Shown: positions 1 through 9,275, counted from the stretch's first letter. The stretch is 40,334 nucleotides of DNA from Gammaproteobacteria bacterium (GCA_026196045.1 JAPHRJ010000074.1:1-40334); one strand, 5' to 3'. Notes: generated from the letters alone by a model not told the origin. Numbers and translations: made by a program.

Positions 1-2
1 TC

Positions 3-38
3 ATCGACGAGAACACCGATGTTACCCTCGACAAGTGA
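3..38 (+). CDS. C-terminal end of a gene truncated by the window edge
   Basis: The frame starting at position 3 reads IDENTDVTLDK followed by a TGA stop at 36-38, and a hairpin follows about 34 bases later. This looks like the end of a plus-strand gene whose body lies outside the window. Eleven residues are too few to identify a family. It could also be a chance open frame. Confidence 0.35.
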   Translation: MDENTDVTLDK

Positions 39-71
39 GAGCGAAACCCAGCAAATATCCTAATAAAAAAC

Positions 72-94
72 GCCAGTCAGCTTAACTGACTGGC
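72..94. terminator. Hairpin, probable intrinsic terminator
   Basis: GCCAGTCAG and CTGACTGGC form a perfect 9-bp stem around a 5-base loop. On the minus strand the stem is followed directly by G and six T, the classic intrinsic terminator layout for transcripts arriving from the lysS side. On the plus strand the hairpin lies just after the stop at 36-38, but its T-rich stretch begins only about 20 bases later. It may serve both directions, with the minus-strand form the better one. Confidence 0.55.
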
Positions 95-206
95 ATTAGA
101 CATTTAGTCGCCTTTTTTGTTTTTGGTATGTGCTAGTTTTGTACTTTAATACGATTTTTAATCTTCCAAATATATGAACACGTGATATATTGGAATCAGT
201 GAGATA

Positions 207-308
207 GTAGGGTGTGCATGGTGTTTATGCACACGCGGCTGACATAGTTATGTGTTTGATGCTTTCCATTATTATTCTGCGTGGGCACAAAAAACATGCC
301 CACCCTAC
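207..308. repeat. REPIN-like pair of inverted REP palindromes
   Basis: Two 32-base arms at 207-238 and 277-308 are imperfect inverted copies of each other, separated by 38 bases. Each arm starts (in its own orientation) with the tetranucleotide GTAG and then holds its own palindrome: GTGTGCAT...ATGCACAC in the left arm and GTGGGCA...TGCCCAC in the right arm. GTAG followed by a palindrome is the known signature of REP sequences mobilised by RAYT (TnpA-REP) transposases, and an inverted pair is the REPIN form. No RAYT gene is present in the window. Together with the hairpin at 72-94 this accounts for most of the gene-free stretch 39-399. Confidence 0.7.
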
Positions 309-365
309 TTGGCTTGCTAATTTCAATATTCACAGGGATTGTGTCATTTCTTAGAAAATCAATCC

Positions 366-395
366 TTGAGAGTTTTTTAAAAAGTTTACTAATAT
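366..395 (+). promoter_or_regulatory. Possible sigma-70 promoter for the STN lipoprotein gene
   Basis: TTGAGA at 366-371 and TAATAT at 390-395 are spaced by 18 bases. Transcription would begin near 402, which is after the ATG at 400 and before the ATG at 454, and so agrees with the later start. The -10 match is only moderate. Confidence 0.35.
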
Positions 396-453
396 AGCTA
401 TGTTGACCTGTGATGTCCGTATAGTAAAAGTTAAGGCTAATAATTCAGATTCA

Positions 454-795
454 ATGAAGATAGTGTTTACATTAATTTCTATTTTAGTTTTAGGTTCATG
501 TGCATCTACTGAGAACCAAGAGCACACCTATCTATATAGGGGAGAGAATTGCAGTAAAGATAATTACCCAACAAATGTGAATCTACGGTTTGAATCAATC
601 CCGTTGCTCGCATCACTGCAACTTCTTGCGGGTTTCTCCTGTAACAAGATGCGCTACAGAGATGTAAAGGATAAGAATATCACCACAGATTATACTGAAA
701 CCCCATGGGAGCAAGTTGTTACAGAGATATGCATTAAAAACAATTTGCAGTGCTGGACTAAAAACGGATTCTTAAATGTTATTTCTGTTAAATAG
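454..795 (+). CDS. Small lipoprotein with a secretin-type STN/N0-like domain
   Basis: This 113-residue protein is read from the ATG at 454, which is preferred over the upstream ATG at 400 because it places a textbook lipoprotein signal at the N-terminus: MKIVF, a hydrophobic stretch, then LVLGSC with Cys16 as the lipidated residue. The rest, about residues 45-113, follows the pattern of the STN/N0 domain found at the start of secretins and TonB receptors: a strand, 'IPLLASLQLLAGFS', a 'DVKDKNITTDY' strand, 'TPWEQVVTEIC' helix and a final 'NGFLNVISV' strand. No secretin barrel follows, so it may be an accessory outer-membrane lipoprotein rather than a pore. Neither start has a strong Shine-Dalgarno sequence. 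The gene looks AT-richer than its neighbours and sits among repeats, which suggests acquisition. The STN call rests on pattern recognition only. Confidence 0.6.
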   Translation: MKIVFTLISILVLGSCASTENQEHTYLYRGENCSKDNYPTNVNLRFESIPLLASLQLLAGFSCNKMRYRDVKDKNITTDYTETPWEQVVTEICIKNNLQCWTKNGFLNVISVK

Positions 796-853
796 CCTTA
801 ATAAAGCATGCCACCAGACGCTTCACGCTAGTGCGCTTAAACGTTAAATGAGT

Positions 854-1005
854 CCGGTCGCACCTAAGAACCCACTTCGCAGTTTCATTGGCACTTCCTA
901 CAGTGTATCTCCGTTACACTTGCGGTCGCACTTTAGAACCACGTTCGTAGAACGTGGTTCATTAAGTACTTCCTACGGCGTAACTACGTTACGCCTCCGG
1001 TCGCA
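854..1005. repeat. Degenerate tandem repeats with hairpins overlapping the lysS 3' end
   Basis: CGGTCGCA recurs at 855-862, 923-930 and 998-1005, and ACTTCCTAC recurs at 893-901 and 968-976, giving two full units of about 70-75 bases plus the beginning of a third. Each full unit contains a small hairpin of the form GTGTA...TACAC or GGCGTAA...TTACGCC. The second unit adds an 11-bp perfect stem, GAACCACGTTC/GAACGTGGTTC, at 936-960. The third copy of the motif is the reverse complement of the final Arg-Pro codons of lysS, so the repeat and the gene end share sequence. The hairpins could also act as a transcript-end structure for lysS. Confidence 0.65.
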
Positions 1006-2506
1006 TATGCGGAAATAGAAGGACGTCGCGGATTGAGGGAGCGTCGGTAAACAGCATCACGAGTCGGTCAATACCAATACCCTCGCCTGCTGTTGGTGGC
1101 ATTCCGTGTTCCAGTGCCGTGATGTAATCCTGATCAAAAAACATGGCTTCTTCATCACCCGCATCCTTGTCCTGTACCTGTTGCTGGAAACGTTCAGCCT
1201 GATCTTCGGCATCATTTAATTCTGAGAAGCCATTGGCGATCTCACGGCCACCGACAAACAACTCAAAACGATCTGTCACAAAAGGATCGTCATCATTGCG
1301 GCGAGCCAGTGGTGACACTTCGGTTGGATAGGCGGTAATAAAAGTTGGGTCCATTAAACGATGCTCGACCGTTTTTTCAAAAATTTCAATTTGCACCTTA
1401 CCCAGGCCATAACTGTCTTTTAAGGGAATGCCCAGACGTGTGGCGATGGCACGGGCTTGTTCCATATCATCTAACTCTGCAGCTTTGATATCAGAATTAA
1501 AATGCAGGATGGATTCTTTCACTGTCATGCGGGTAAACGGTTTGCCAAAATCATACTCATCACCCTGATACTGAATCAAAGTTTTGCCAATCACATTTTC
1601 AGCAATCGAACGTAACATTTCTTCTGTGATATCCATAAGGTCATGATAAGTGGCATAGGCCTCATAAAACTCAATCATGGTGAATTCAGGATTATGACGT
1701 GTCGATAACCCTTCGTTACGGAAGTTACGGTTGATTTCAAACACACGTTCAAAACCACCGACAACCAGACGTTTTAAATATAGCTCTGGTGCGATACGTA
1801 AATACAGGTCCATATCCAGCGCATTGTGATATGTGGTAAAAGGTCGTGCGGCTGCACCACCTGGAATCACCTGCATCATGGGAGTTTCCACTTCGAGAAA
1901 ATCCTTATGCGTTAAAAATTCTCGGATATGTGTAATGATTTTAGAACGCATTTGAAAAGTGTCCCGCGATTCCTGATTCATGATCAAATCAAGATAGCGT
2001 TGACGATAACGCGTTTCCTGATCCGTCACACCTTTGAATTTTTCTGGTAATGGGCGTAAGGCTTTGGTTAACAGACGTATTGAATCGACCTTGACGGATA
2101 ACTCACCTTTATTGGTTTTCATCAGGATACCTTCGCCACCGATGATGTCACCCAGATCCCATTTTTTAAACTGTTCGTTATAAACACCTTCAGGCAAATC
2201 ATCACGTGCAACATATAACTGAATCTTGCCTGACATATCCTGTACAGTCGCAAAACTGGCTTTACCCATGACACGCTTTAGCATCATGCGACCGGCAATA
2301 CTGACACGCAAACCTAGCTCATCCAGTTCTTCTTTAGTCTTTTCACCGTATTCAGCATGCAGCTCGCCAGCCATCACGTTACGACGAAAATCGTTAGGGA
2401 AAGCAATGCCCTCTTCGCGCAGGCCTGCCAGCTTTTCTCGGCGCTGGGCAATCAGTTTGTTTTCGTCCAGTTCTACTTCAGGTTGCTGTGGTTTCTTGTC
2501 TGCCAT
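989..2506 (-). CDS. lysS: Lysyl-tRNA synthetase, class II
   Basis: LysS charges tRNA-Lys with lysine using ATP in the cytoplasm. The 505-residue length is typical. An N-terminal OB-fold for anticodon binding spans roughly residues 65-145 ('[18 protein letters not shown]'). The class II catalytic core follows, with motif 2 around 252-280 ([14 protein letters not shown]) and motif 3 near 474-486 ([11 protein letters not shown]). The C-terminus reads FPHMRPEA. The gene lies 60 bases downstream of prfB, an arrangement also known in Escherichia coli. Its last four codons and stop overlap the degenerate repeat described for 854-1005. Confidence 0.97.
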   Translation of the reverse strand: MADKKPQQPEVELDENKLIAQRREKLAGLREEGIAFPNDFRRNVMAGELHAEYGEKTKEELDELGLRVSIAGRMMLKRVMGKASFATVQDMSGKIQLYVARDDLPEGVYNEQFKKWDLGDIIGGEGILMKTNKGELSVKVDSIRLLTKALRPLPEKFKGVTDQETRYRQRYLDLIMNQESRDTFQMRSKIITHIREFLTHKDFLEVETPMMQVIPGGAAARPFTTYHNALDMDLYLRIAPELYLKRLVVGGFERVFEINRNFRNEGLSTRHNPEFTMIEFYEAYATYHDLMDITEEMLRSIAENVIGKTLIQYQGDEYDFGKPFTRMTVKESILHFNSDIKAAELDDMEQARAIATRLGIPLKDSYGLGKVQIEIFEKTVEHRLMDPTFITAYPTEVSPLARRNDDDPFVTDRFELFVGGREIANGFSELNDAEDQAERFQQQVQDKDAGDEEAMFFDQDYITALEHGMPPTAGEGIGIDRLVMLFTDAPSIRDVLLFPHMRPEA

Positions 2507-2566
2507 TACTTATCTCAATTTTGATATTTATATTCTGTACGGTTTATTCATGTAAACAACTAAAAA

Positions 2567-3665
2567 TTACAAACCCATCTTTAAACTGGCTTCGATAAAC
2601 TTATCAATGTCTCCATCCAGTACTTGCTGGGTATTGCTGCTTTCAACATTGGTGCGTAAATCTTTAATTCGTGACTGATCCAGTACATAGGATCGAATCT
2701 GGCTGCCCCAGCCAATATCGGACTTGGTTTCTTCCAGTGCCATTTTGTCTGCATTTTGCTTTTGCAGTTCCATCTCATAGAGCTTTGCCTTCAACTGCTT
2801 CATGGCGTTATCTCTGTTCTGGTGCTGTGAACGTCCACTTTGACACTGTACCACGATACCTGATGGTTCATGGGTAAGACGAATCGCGGAATCAGTTTTG
2901 TTAACATGCTGACCACCGGCACCACTGGCACGGTAAGTATCAACACGCAGGTCGGCAGGATTGATCTCAATTTCAATATTGTCGTCTACTTCCGGTGACA
3001 CAAATACGGAAGCAAAAGAAGTGTGGCGTCGGTTGCCGGAGTCAAAAGGGGATTTGCGTACAAGGCGGTGAACTCCAGTTTCAGTACGAAGCCAGCCATA
3101 AGCATAATCACCGGTATACTGGATGGTGGCACTTTTAATACCCGCGACATCCCCATCAGAAACTTCAATCAGTTCGGTTTTAAAACCACGACGCTCACCC
3201 CAGCGTAAATACATGCGCAAAAGAATATTAGCCCAGTCCTGAGCTTCGGTGCCTCCAGAGCCGGATTGAATATTCAGAAAAGCGTTATTGGCATCCATCT
3301 CGCCATTGAACATACGCTGGAATTCCAGCTTGGCGAGATTAGTTTCCTGATCATTTAATTCATCAACAATGGCGTTGACGGTATCTTCATCCTGCTCTTC
3401 CGCCGCGAGTTCAAGCAGTTCCTGTGACTCGCTCAGGCTTTGTTCAAGTTCAGAAATCGTGTTTACTACCAGTTCAAGCTTGACCCGTTCTCTTCCCAGC
3501 TCCTGCGCCCTGGTGGGGTTATCCCATACAGTCGGTTCTTCTAGCTCACGCACTACTTCATCAAGTTGTTCGCACTTGAGATCGTAGTCAAAGATACCCC
3601 CTAAGCGCATCAACGCGCCCTTGCATGTCCTTGATCTGAGTCTGCATTGGATTAAGCTCTAACAT
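2567..3665 (-). CDS. prfB: Peptide chain release factor 2, with programmed +1 frameshift
   Basis: RF2 releases finished proteins at UAA and UGA codons. The gene begins at the ATG at 3663-3665, with an AGGTGA Shine-Dalgarno site (plus-strand TCACCT at 3675-3680). The first 25 codons, starting [15 protein letters not shown], end in an in-frame TGA at codon 26 (3588-3590). Reading continues in the +1 frame as DYDLKCEQ to the stop at 2567, giving 365 residues, the same length as the E. coli protein. SPF, the stop-codon recognition motif, falls at 205-207 and GGQ, the hydrolysis motif, at 250-252. A conventional single-frame call would start falsely near 3613 and lose the N-terminus. It shares its direction with lysS and recJ and probably forms an operon with lysS. 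Confidence 0.96.
3587..3602 (-). promoter_or_regulatory. Programmed +1 frameshift site of prfB
   Basis: On the minus strand the site reads AGG GGG TAT CTT TGA C. An internal Shine-Dalgarno-like AGGGGG lies three bases upstream of the slippery CTT, next to the in-frame UGA. This matches the well-known autoregulatory site: when RF2 is scarce the ribosome pauses at UGA and slips forward, restoring synthesis. Confidence 0.95.
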
Positions 3666-3748
3666 CTTGAAAAATCACCTGGAAATCGGAAAAAAAGGGA
3701 TTATACGCCAGACTGGGCAGGCGGGTGTAGTCTGTTTTTCTGCCAATC

Positions 3749-5482
3749 TCAAACTGGCTCAATATGCTGCACAATACACTGCAAATTCCGCCGCTGCCGG
3801 AATTCATTCACATCCAGTCGATAGACCAGCCTGACCTGTTCAGGCACGCTCGACCAGTGCTCATCGGTTGTATTAAAGGCAATCGCATCAATGGCATCCA
3901 ACTGGTCAGTGGCCTGTACCTGAAGTTTGAGATGCTTCTCACCCACAATACGATAGTTAAGCAAACGAAATACACCATCAAAGACTGGTTCTTCAAAAGC
4001 CTGCCCCCAGGGGCCAGACTGTCGTAGTAATTCGGCAAACTCCAGATTCAGATATTCATCCTCCAGCTCACCATCGGTTTCAATCACACCTTCGACAGAT
4101 TCGGCCGGTAAAATACGCTGTACTTCCTTATCAAAAGCCTCAGTAAAAGCTGGGTAATCGGCTTCAGCCAGGGTTAGCCCAGCCGCCATTGCATGGCCGC
4201 CAAAACGTTGTAACAGTTCTGGATGACGTGCTGCCACGGCATCCAGCACATTCCGGATATGCACCCCTTTCACTGAGCGAGCAGAACCCTTAATGGAATT
4301 GTCTCCCGTACGGGCAAAAGCAATCACTGGACGATGCAGTCGTTCTTTAATTCTGGACGCAAGGATGCCAACAACACCTTCATGCCAGTCCGGCTGGAAG
4401 AGACATAGCCCTACAGGTAGATCTGATTCATCCAGTTGCATGTTATCTAACAAATTTAAAGCCTGTTGTTTCATACCTTCTTCAATATATCGACGTTCTT
4501 TGTTTAAGGAATCCAGTTGTTGCGCCAGTTGTCTTGCTTTGTTGTAATTATCACAAAGCAAACATTCTATACCCAGGCTCATATCATCGAGTCTTCCCGC
4601 TGCATTCAGACGAGGGCCGATGATGAATCCTATATCGACAGAACTGAGTGAGTGAAAATCTCGGCCGGCAATTTCGGTCAAGGCGCGAATACCGGCACAG
4701 GTCTGACCAGACTGTATGCGAGCCAGCCCCTGTGAAACCAGTATGCGATTGTTATGATCCAGTGGAACCACATCGGCAATGGTACCCAGAGCAACCAGGT
4801 CCAGCCACTGTGCTAGATTAGGTTCGATTAACTTATTATTCTCAAACCAGCCTGTCTCGCGAAGATGAGAACGTAAGGCCATTAACAAATAAAATACAAC
4901 ACCAACACCCGCCAGATTTTTACTGCCGAACGAATCACCCGGCTGGTTAGGATTTATAATGGCATCAGCTTCGGGCAATACTTTTCCAGCAAGATGATGG
5001 TCGGTTACCAGTACGTTAATACCATGGGATTTTGCAACGGCCACACCCTGAATACTGGAAATACCATTATCTACAGTAATAATCAGATCTGGTTTATATT
5101 CAAGAGCAACATCAACAATTTCAGGAGTCAAACCATAACCGTATTCAAACCGGTTTGGCACAAGATAATCAACATATTGAAAACCGAATGCCCGCAAACC
5201 ACGAATTCCTAGAGCCGTACTGGTTGCGCCATCCGCATCAAAGTCACCAACTATTAATACTCTCTGTTGTGACTTTAAAGTTTCTTCCAGTAATACAACC
5301 GCCTGCTGAATTCCCATTAGACCGTTAGAAGGCAATAACTTTGATAAACTGTAATCCAGTTCATCTTTGTTACCCACATGGCGTGCCGCGTAAATGCGTT
5401 GTAATAATGGCGATACTGAATCAATCCCCAACTCAATATCAGAGTCAGCATTGAGTTCCCGTCGTTTTATCGAGACATTCAT
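3749..5482 (-). CDS. recJ: Single-stranded-DNA-specific exonuclease RecJ
   Basis: RecJ degrades single-stranded DNA 5' to 3' in recombination and mismatch repair. The 577-residue length fits the family. The DHH-superfamily metal-binding motifs are visible: 'VGDFDADGATSTAL' at 78-91, VDNG at 137-140 and TDHHLAG at 160-166. The DHHA1 region appears as RFGGHAMAAGLTL in the C-terminal half. The start is the ATG at 5480-5482, with only a weak ribosome-binding site. It sits between prfB and the COG4255-type gene, all on the minus strand, an order seen in other Gammaproteobacteria. Confidence 0.95.
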   Translation of the reverse strand: MNVSIKRRELNADSDIELGIDSVSPLLQRIYAARHVGNKDELDYSLSKLLPSNGLMGIQQAVVLLEETLKSQQRVLIVGDFDADGATSTALGIRGLRAFGFQYVDYLVPNRFEYGYGLTPEIVDVALEYKPDLIITVDNGISSIQGVAVAKSHGINVLVTDHHLAGKVLPEADAIINPNQPGDSFGSKNLAGVGVVFYLLMALRSHLRETGWFENNKLIEPNLAQWLDLVALGTIADVVPLDHNNRILVSQGLARIQSGQTCAGIRALTEIAGRDFHSLSSVDIGFIIGPRLNAAGRLDDMSLGIECLLCDNYNKARQLAQQLDSLNKERRYIEEGMKQQALNLLDNMQLDESDLPVGLCLFQPDWHEGVVGILASRIKERLHRPVIAFARTGDNSIKGSARSVKGVHIRNVLDAVAARHPELLQRFGGHAMAAGLTLAEADYPAFTEAFDKEVQRILPAESVEGVIETDGELEDEYLNLEFAELLRQSGPWGQAFEEPVFDGVFRLLNYRIVGEKHLKLQVQATDQLDAIDAIAFNTTDEHWSSVPEQVRLVYRLDVNEFRQRRNLQCIVQHIEPV

Positions 5483-5570
5483 TGAACTAAATCACACCTG
5501 ATGTAATATAAGCTACTGTATTGCATTAATATAAATAAGTGTTCCCGTTTTTGTTCACTACAAAGTTTTA

Positions 5571-5661
5571 CGTTCGTGGTGAGCTTGTCGAACCATAAAC
5601 GTAAAGTCTGTTATACCAACATTTAAAACTATTCACCCTTCGACAAGCTCAGGGCGAACGG
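5571..5661. repeat. Inverted pair of GTTCG/CGAAC intergenic palindromes
   Basis: The arms at 5571-5594 and 5637-5661 are imperfect inverted copies sharing the core TGAGCTTGTCGAA. The right arm shows the form CCCTTCGACAAGCTCAGGG, a dispersed intergenic repeat familiar from many proteobacterial genomes. The left arm is also flanked by its own short inverted repeat (TTTACGTT...AACGTAAA). The element fills the space between the COG4255-type gene and recJ and could act as a transcript-stabilising or terminating structure. Confidence 0.65.
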
Positions 5662-5695
5662 TTTTGTCTTGACAATAATTCGAAACAATTATTTA

Positions 5696-6733
5696 TTACC
5701 ATAATGGCTTTTTGAATTTCAACCAGTTTCGCAACCTCTTCATATTTAGGCTATAGCTACATCCATCCCCTGCGTACAACTTGACTGAACTAATAGTTCC
5801 AGACTTCAGACTTTTAATTATAAAATTGACCAGAACATCATCCAGCATTTCTAATTTTTCAATCCAGGCAGACATATCCATATCCTGCAACAGATTCATA
5901 AATGACTGGTCAACATATAAAACAGGTCCATTTTTTTTATCCAGTATCTCTTTGAGTAAACCTGTACTCTCAGTTTCAATCGAATGGAAAGGACATTCTG
6001 AAAAATAGGACAAAGCTTTCATCAATGAACTATTACCAAACACATCACTCCATTCACATGACTGAGAAAACCTGGCCGGTAAAGAGCCTTCCCCCCAGAA
6101 CCACAAACTGTTGACAGGTAATTTACCTTCCTGTTGACGTTGCTGATTCAATGGCAGTGCATGCAACAGCATCTGAATTTCATTAAAAATACTTTTCCAA
6201 TATCCACTGTCTTTACCCTTGGGCAAATAATCAAAAACATACTGACCCATTACATTTTCGAGAGGCTTTAGTTCTAACTGGTATGACTGTGTCGATTTAA
6301 TAACCCATTGCTGGGACTGGAGTACTTCCAGTTGCCAGGGTTCATTAGCATAAAACTGGTTTATTTTAGTGGCAATCGTTCTGGCTTCATCCATACTGAG
6401 TTGCAGTTGTTCATGAGCAAGTAAAACCGCACTATCACGATCAGGCTGGATATAAACGGGATCGGCACACATATACCAGTCATCATCAGACGTTCGCGTA
6501 CATGCACTGTCCTTCAAACCATGAAGCAAAGCAGCTACTGGTAACTCTGTCAGACCAAATAATTGTGCTAACTGCATTAACTCATCGACAGGATCGGCAT
6601 TGATCTTTTTAGCACGAGCCAGAAAAGTCTCCAGTGCGCTTAAACGTGGGACTGTATATTCGGGGTATTGAGAAAGAAATTTCCCCGGTTCAAATAAACC
6701 GGGGATAAACAGCGTCAGCGAAGTCTGCGCCAT
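5696..6733 (-). CDS. COG4255/RpfE-like protein of unknown function
   Basis: The 345-residue protein begins 'AQTSLTLFIPGLFEP' and has no signal peptide, transmembrane segment or recognisable catalytic motif. The overall pattern resembles a proteobacterial family annotated variously as RpfE-like regulatory protein or 'phosphoglycerate mutase' (COG4255) and often found beside recJ. The alkaline-phosphatase-fold metal motifs expected of a true cofactor-independent mutase are not seen, so an enzymatic label is not justified. It lies 36 bases downstream of thrC on the same strand and may share its transcript. The start ATG has no clear Shine-Dalgarno site. The family assignment is from memory of sequence style and gene order. 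Confidence 0.55.
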   Translation of the reverse strand: MAQTSLTLFIPGLFEPGKFLSQYPEYTVPRLSALETFLARAKKINADPVDELMQLAQLFGLTELPVAALLHGLKDSACTRTSDDDWYMCADPVYIQPDRDSAVLLAHEQLQLSMDEARTIATKINQFYANEPWQLEVLQSQQWVIKSTQSYQLELKPLENVMGQYVFDYLPKGKDSGYWKSIFNEIQMLLHALPLNQQRQQEGKLPVNSLWFWGEGSLPARFSQSCEWSDVFGNSSLMKALSYFSECPFHSIETESTGLLKEILDKKNGPVLYVDQSFMNLLQDMDMSAWIEKLEMLDDVLVNFIIKSLKSGTISSVKLYAGDGCSYSLNMKRLRNWLKFKKPLW

Positions 6734-6769
6734 TGGTGAGTATAAATCGTAGGTAGTAGTAACGATATT

Positions 6770-7849
6770 TTAGGACATGTTGTCTAAAATGGCTTTTTTA
6801 ACCTGCTCCAATGTTGCATCCACGGTAATAAGTGGAGAACTACTTTGTTTAATCGCAGTATCTGGATCTTTCAGACCATGACCCGTTAAGGTACAAACGA
6901 TTTTACTACCAGCAGGAATTTTGCCCGATTTAATATCTTTTATTGCACCGGCGAGTGAAGTGGCTGATGCCGGCTCACAGAATACACCTTCTTTTTCAGC
7001 CAGCAGTTTTTGTGCTGCCAGGATTTCTTCATCAGTACATTCATCAAACCAGCCATTAGATTCTTTCTGTACCTTCCAGGCTTTGTCCCAGCTTTGTGGA
7101 TGCCCAATACGAATCGCAGTCGCTACAGTCTCAGGATCATCGACCATTTTACCACGCATGAATGGCGCAGAACCCGCAGCCTGATAACCCGCCATACGAG
7201 GACGACTGTTAACAATGCCATTCTCATGGTATTCACTATAACCCATCCAGTGTGCGGTGATGTTTCCAGCATTACCCACAGGTATACAATGAAAGTCTGG
7301 AGCCGCACCCAGTTCTTCCAGGATTTCAAATGCCGCTGTTTTCTGACCTTGCAGACGGTATGGATTGATTGAGTTAACAATGGTGACTGGTGCTTCGGCA
7401 CCCACTTCTTTCACCAGTTGCATACCCTCATCAAAGTTTCCTTTAATTTGAATAACAACCGCACCATGCATCATCGCCTGCGCCAGTTTACCCAATGCGA
7501 TCTTGCCATCAGGAATTAGAACAAACGCTGTAATACCTGCACGTGCCGCATACGCGGCAGCCGCTGCAGAAGTATTACCTGTTGAAGCACAGATGATCGC
7601 TTTACTACCCTCTTCCACGGCTTTAGTCACCGCCATAGTCATGCCACGATCTTTAAATGAACCCGTAGGATTCAAACCTTCATACTTCACATAGATATCC
7701 ACATCGGTACCCAGGTGATCGGGAATATTATGTAAACGTATCAATGGGGTATTACCTTCGCCCAGACTGATAATGCGAGTATCATCATGAACTGGGAGAC
7801 GATCTCGATACTTGTCAATGAGACCGGTATAACGGCTACGAAATGGCAT
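6770..7849 (-). CDS. thrC: Threonine synthase
   Basis: ThrC converts O-phosphohomoserine to threonine with pyridoxal phosphate, the last step of threonine synthesis. The 359-residue length matches the shorter threonine-synthase class. '[15 protein letters not shown]' at 60-74 holds the PLP-binding Lys66. Phosphate-binding glycines appear in [10 protein letters not shown], and [15 protein letters not shown] is the cofactor-contact loop. The start ATG at 7847-7849 has a good AGGAGT site 6 bases upstream. It follows hom by about 96 bases in the same direction, forming a homoserine-to-threonine pair. Confidence 0.96.
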   Translation of the reverse strand: MPFRSRYTGLIDKYRDRLPVHDDTRIISLGEGNTPLIRLHNIPDHLGTDVDIYVKYEGLNPTGSFKDRGMTMAVTKAVEEGSKAIICASTGNTSAAAAAYAARAGITAFVLIPDGKIALGKLAQAMMHGAVVIQIKGNFDEGMQLVKEVGAEAPVTIVNSINPYRLQGQKTAAFEILEELGAAPDFHCIPVGNAGNITAHWMGYSEYHENGIVNSRPRMAGYQAAGSAPFMRGKMVDDPETVATAIRIGHPQSWDKAWKVQKESNGWFDECTDEEILAAQKLLAEKEGVFCEPASATSLAGAIKDIKSGKIPAGSKIVCTLTGHGLKDPDTAIKQSSSPLITVDATLEQVKKAILDNMS

Positions 7850-7945
7850 GGGTAAACTCCTGAAATTTAAAATTCTTTTTTTGACGCAAACTATTCAGTA
7901 CGATATAAAAATAATATTTCACTCATATCTTGCATTAAATGATAA

Positions 7946-9262
7946 CTAGTCTGCATCAAGACTTTCCACACGGATGCGGGTAAGCTTATTATGGATAGCA
8001 GGTAAAGCTTCAATAGATGCAATGGCTTTATCCATCTGCTGCTCTTCAACACGATGCGTTAACATGATGATATTGGCGTTGTCTGAATCAGGCAGTGGTT
8101 CTTTCTGAATAATCGCTTCAATACTAATACCCGCATCACCCAGGATACGTGTCACATCAGCCAGTACACCAGGACGATCATCCGCCTGCATACGCAGGTA
8201 ATAAGCTGTCGTTACTTCAGCCATAGGTAAAATCGGTATATCTGATAAAGCATCAGGCTGGAATGCCAGGTGCGGTACACGATTTTCCGGGTCACTGGTT
8301 AACACACGAACCATATCGACCAGATCTGCAACGACGGCTGAAGCTGTTGGTTCATCACCAGCACCCGCACCATAATATAATGTTGGACCAACGGCATCAC
8401 CATTGACCAGTACCGCATTCATAACACCATCAACGTTTGCGAGTAAACGACGCTCTGGAATCAGTGTTGGATGAACACGCAGTTCAACACCTTTTTCAGT
8501 ACAACGGGATACACCAAGATGTTTGATTCGATAACCTAGTTCTTCAGCATAGTTAACATCTTCACGAGTAATTTTTGTTATACCTTCGGTATAGGCTGCA
8601 TCAAACTGTAAAGGAATACCAAATGCGATCGAGGCTAAAATAGTCAGTTTATGGGCGGCATCAATACCTTCAACATCAAAGGTTGGATCGGCTTCGGCAT
8701 AACCCAGTTCCTGCGCTTCTTTCAGTACATCGTCAAAGTCACGACCTTTGTCGCGCATTTCAGTCAGGATGAAGTTACCGGTACCATTAATAATACCAGC
8801 CAACCACTGGATCTTATTGCCCGCTAAACCTTCGCGAATGGCTTTAATAATTGGGATACCACCGGCGACTGCTGCTTCAAATGCCACCATGACATTTTTT
8901 TTCTGAGCTGCAGCAAAAATTTCATTACCATGTTTAGCAATCAGGGCTTTGTTAGCCGTCACAACATGTTTGCCCTGCTCAATCGCCGCCATAACTAAAT
9001 CTTTAGCCAGACCATCACCACCAATTAACTCGATAACAATCTGTATATCAGGATCATTAACGACACTCATTGGATCAGTCGTTAAGGTAATTCCATCGGT
9101 ATCACAAATTCTTGGCTTATTCAGATCACGTGCAGCCGCATGGGTCACCTGAATACCGCGTCCGGCACGACGGCTAATTTCTTCTGCATTACGTTTCAGA
9201 ACATTGACCGTACCGCCACCGACAGTACCCAGTCCCAGTAATCCGACTTTTACAGCTTCCAC
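7946..9262 (-). CDS. hom: Homoserine dehydrogenase with C-terminal ACT domain
   Basis: Hom reduces aspartate semialdehyde to homoserine with NAD(P)H. The start is placed at the GTG at 9260-9262, giving 438 residues, because a GAGGGG Shine-Dalgarno site precedes it by 9 bases and the predicted protein then begins VEAVKVGLLGLGTVGGG, with the Rossmann dinucleotide loop at 7-17. The open frame extends upstream to 9340, but that would overlap the aminotransferase gene. The catalytic region shows 'GIINGTGNFILTEM' and EADPTFDVEGIDAAHK. The ACT domain (YYLRMQADDRPGVLADVTR) at the C-terminus suggests feedback control by an amino acid, usually threonine. The gap to the upstream gene is 13 bases, which implies a shared transcript. 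Confidence 0.95.
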   Translation of the reverse strand: MEAVKVGLLGLGTVGGGTVNVLKRNAEEISRRAGRGIQVTHAAARDLNKPRICDTDGITLTTDPMSVVNDPDIQIVIELIGGDGLAKDLVMAAIEQGKHVVTANKALIAKHGNEIFAAAQKKNVMVAFEAAVAGGIPIIKAIREGLAGNKIQWLAGIINGTGNFILTEMRDKGRDFDDVLKEAQELGYAEADPTFDVEGIDAAHKLTILASIAFGIPLQFDAAYTEGITKITREDVNYAEELGYRIKHLGVSRCTEKGVELRVHPTLIPERRLLANVDGVMNAVLVNGDAVGPTLYYGAGAGDEPTASAVVADLVDMVRVLTSDPENRVPHLAFQPDALSDIPILPMAEVTTAYYLRMQADDRPGVLADVTRILGDAGISIEAIIQKEPLPDSDNANIIMLTHRVEEQQMDKAIASIEALPAIHNKLTRIRVESLDAD

Positions 9263-9275
9263 TAATGCATTCCCC

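Noticed and set aside
796-852. GTTAAAT words after the small lipoprotein gene resemble integron attC ends
   Set aside because: The two copies are in direct, not inverted, orientation and no matching left end or attC secondary structure is present.
2226-2555. Open frame on the opposite strand of lysS
   Set aside because: It is serine-rich low-complexity reading antisense to a clear gene, with no family resemblance and no ribosome-binding site.
5696-6733. Annotation as 2,3-bisphosphoglycerate-independent phosphoglycerate mutase
   Set aside because: The metal-binding and serine motifs of that enzyme are not visible, so only a family-level label is given.
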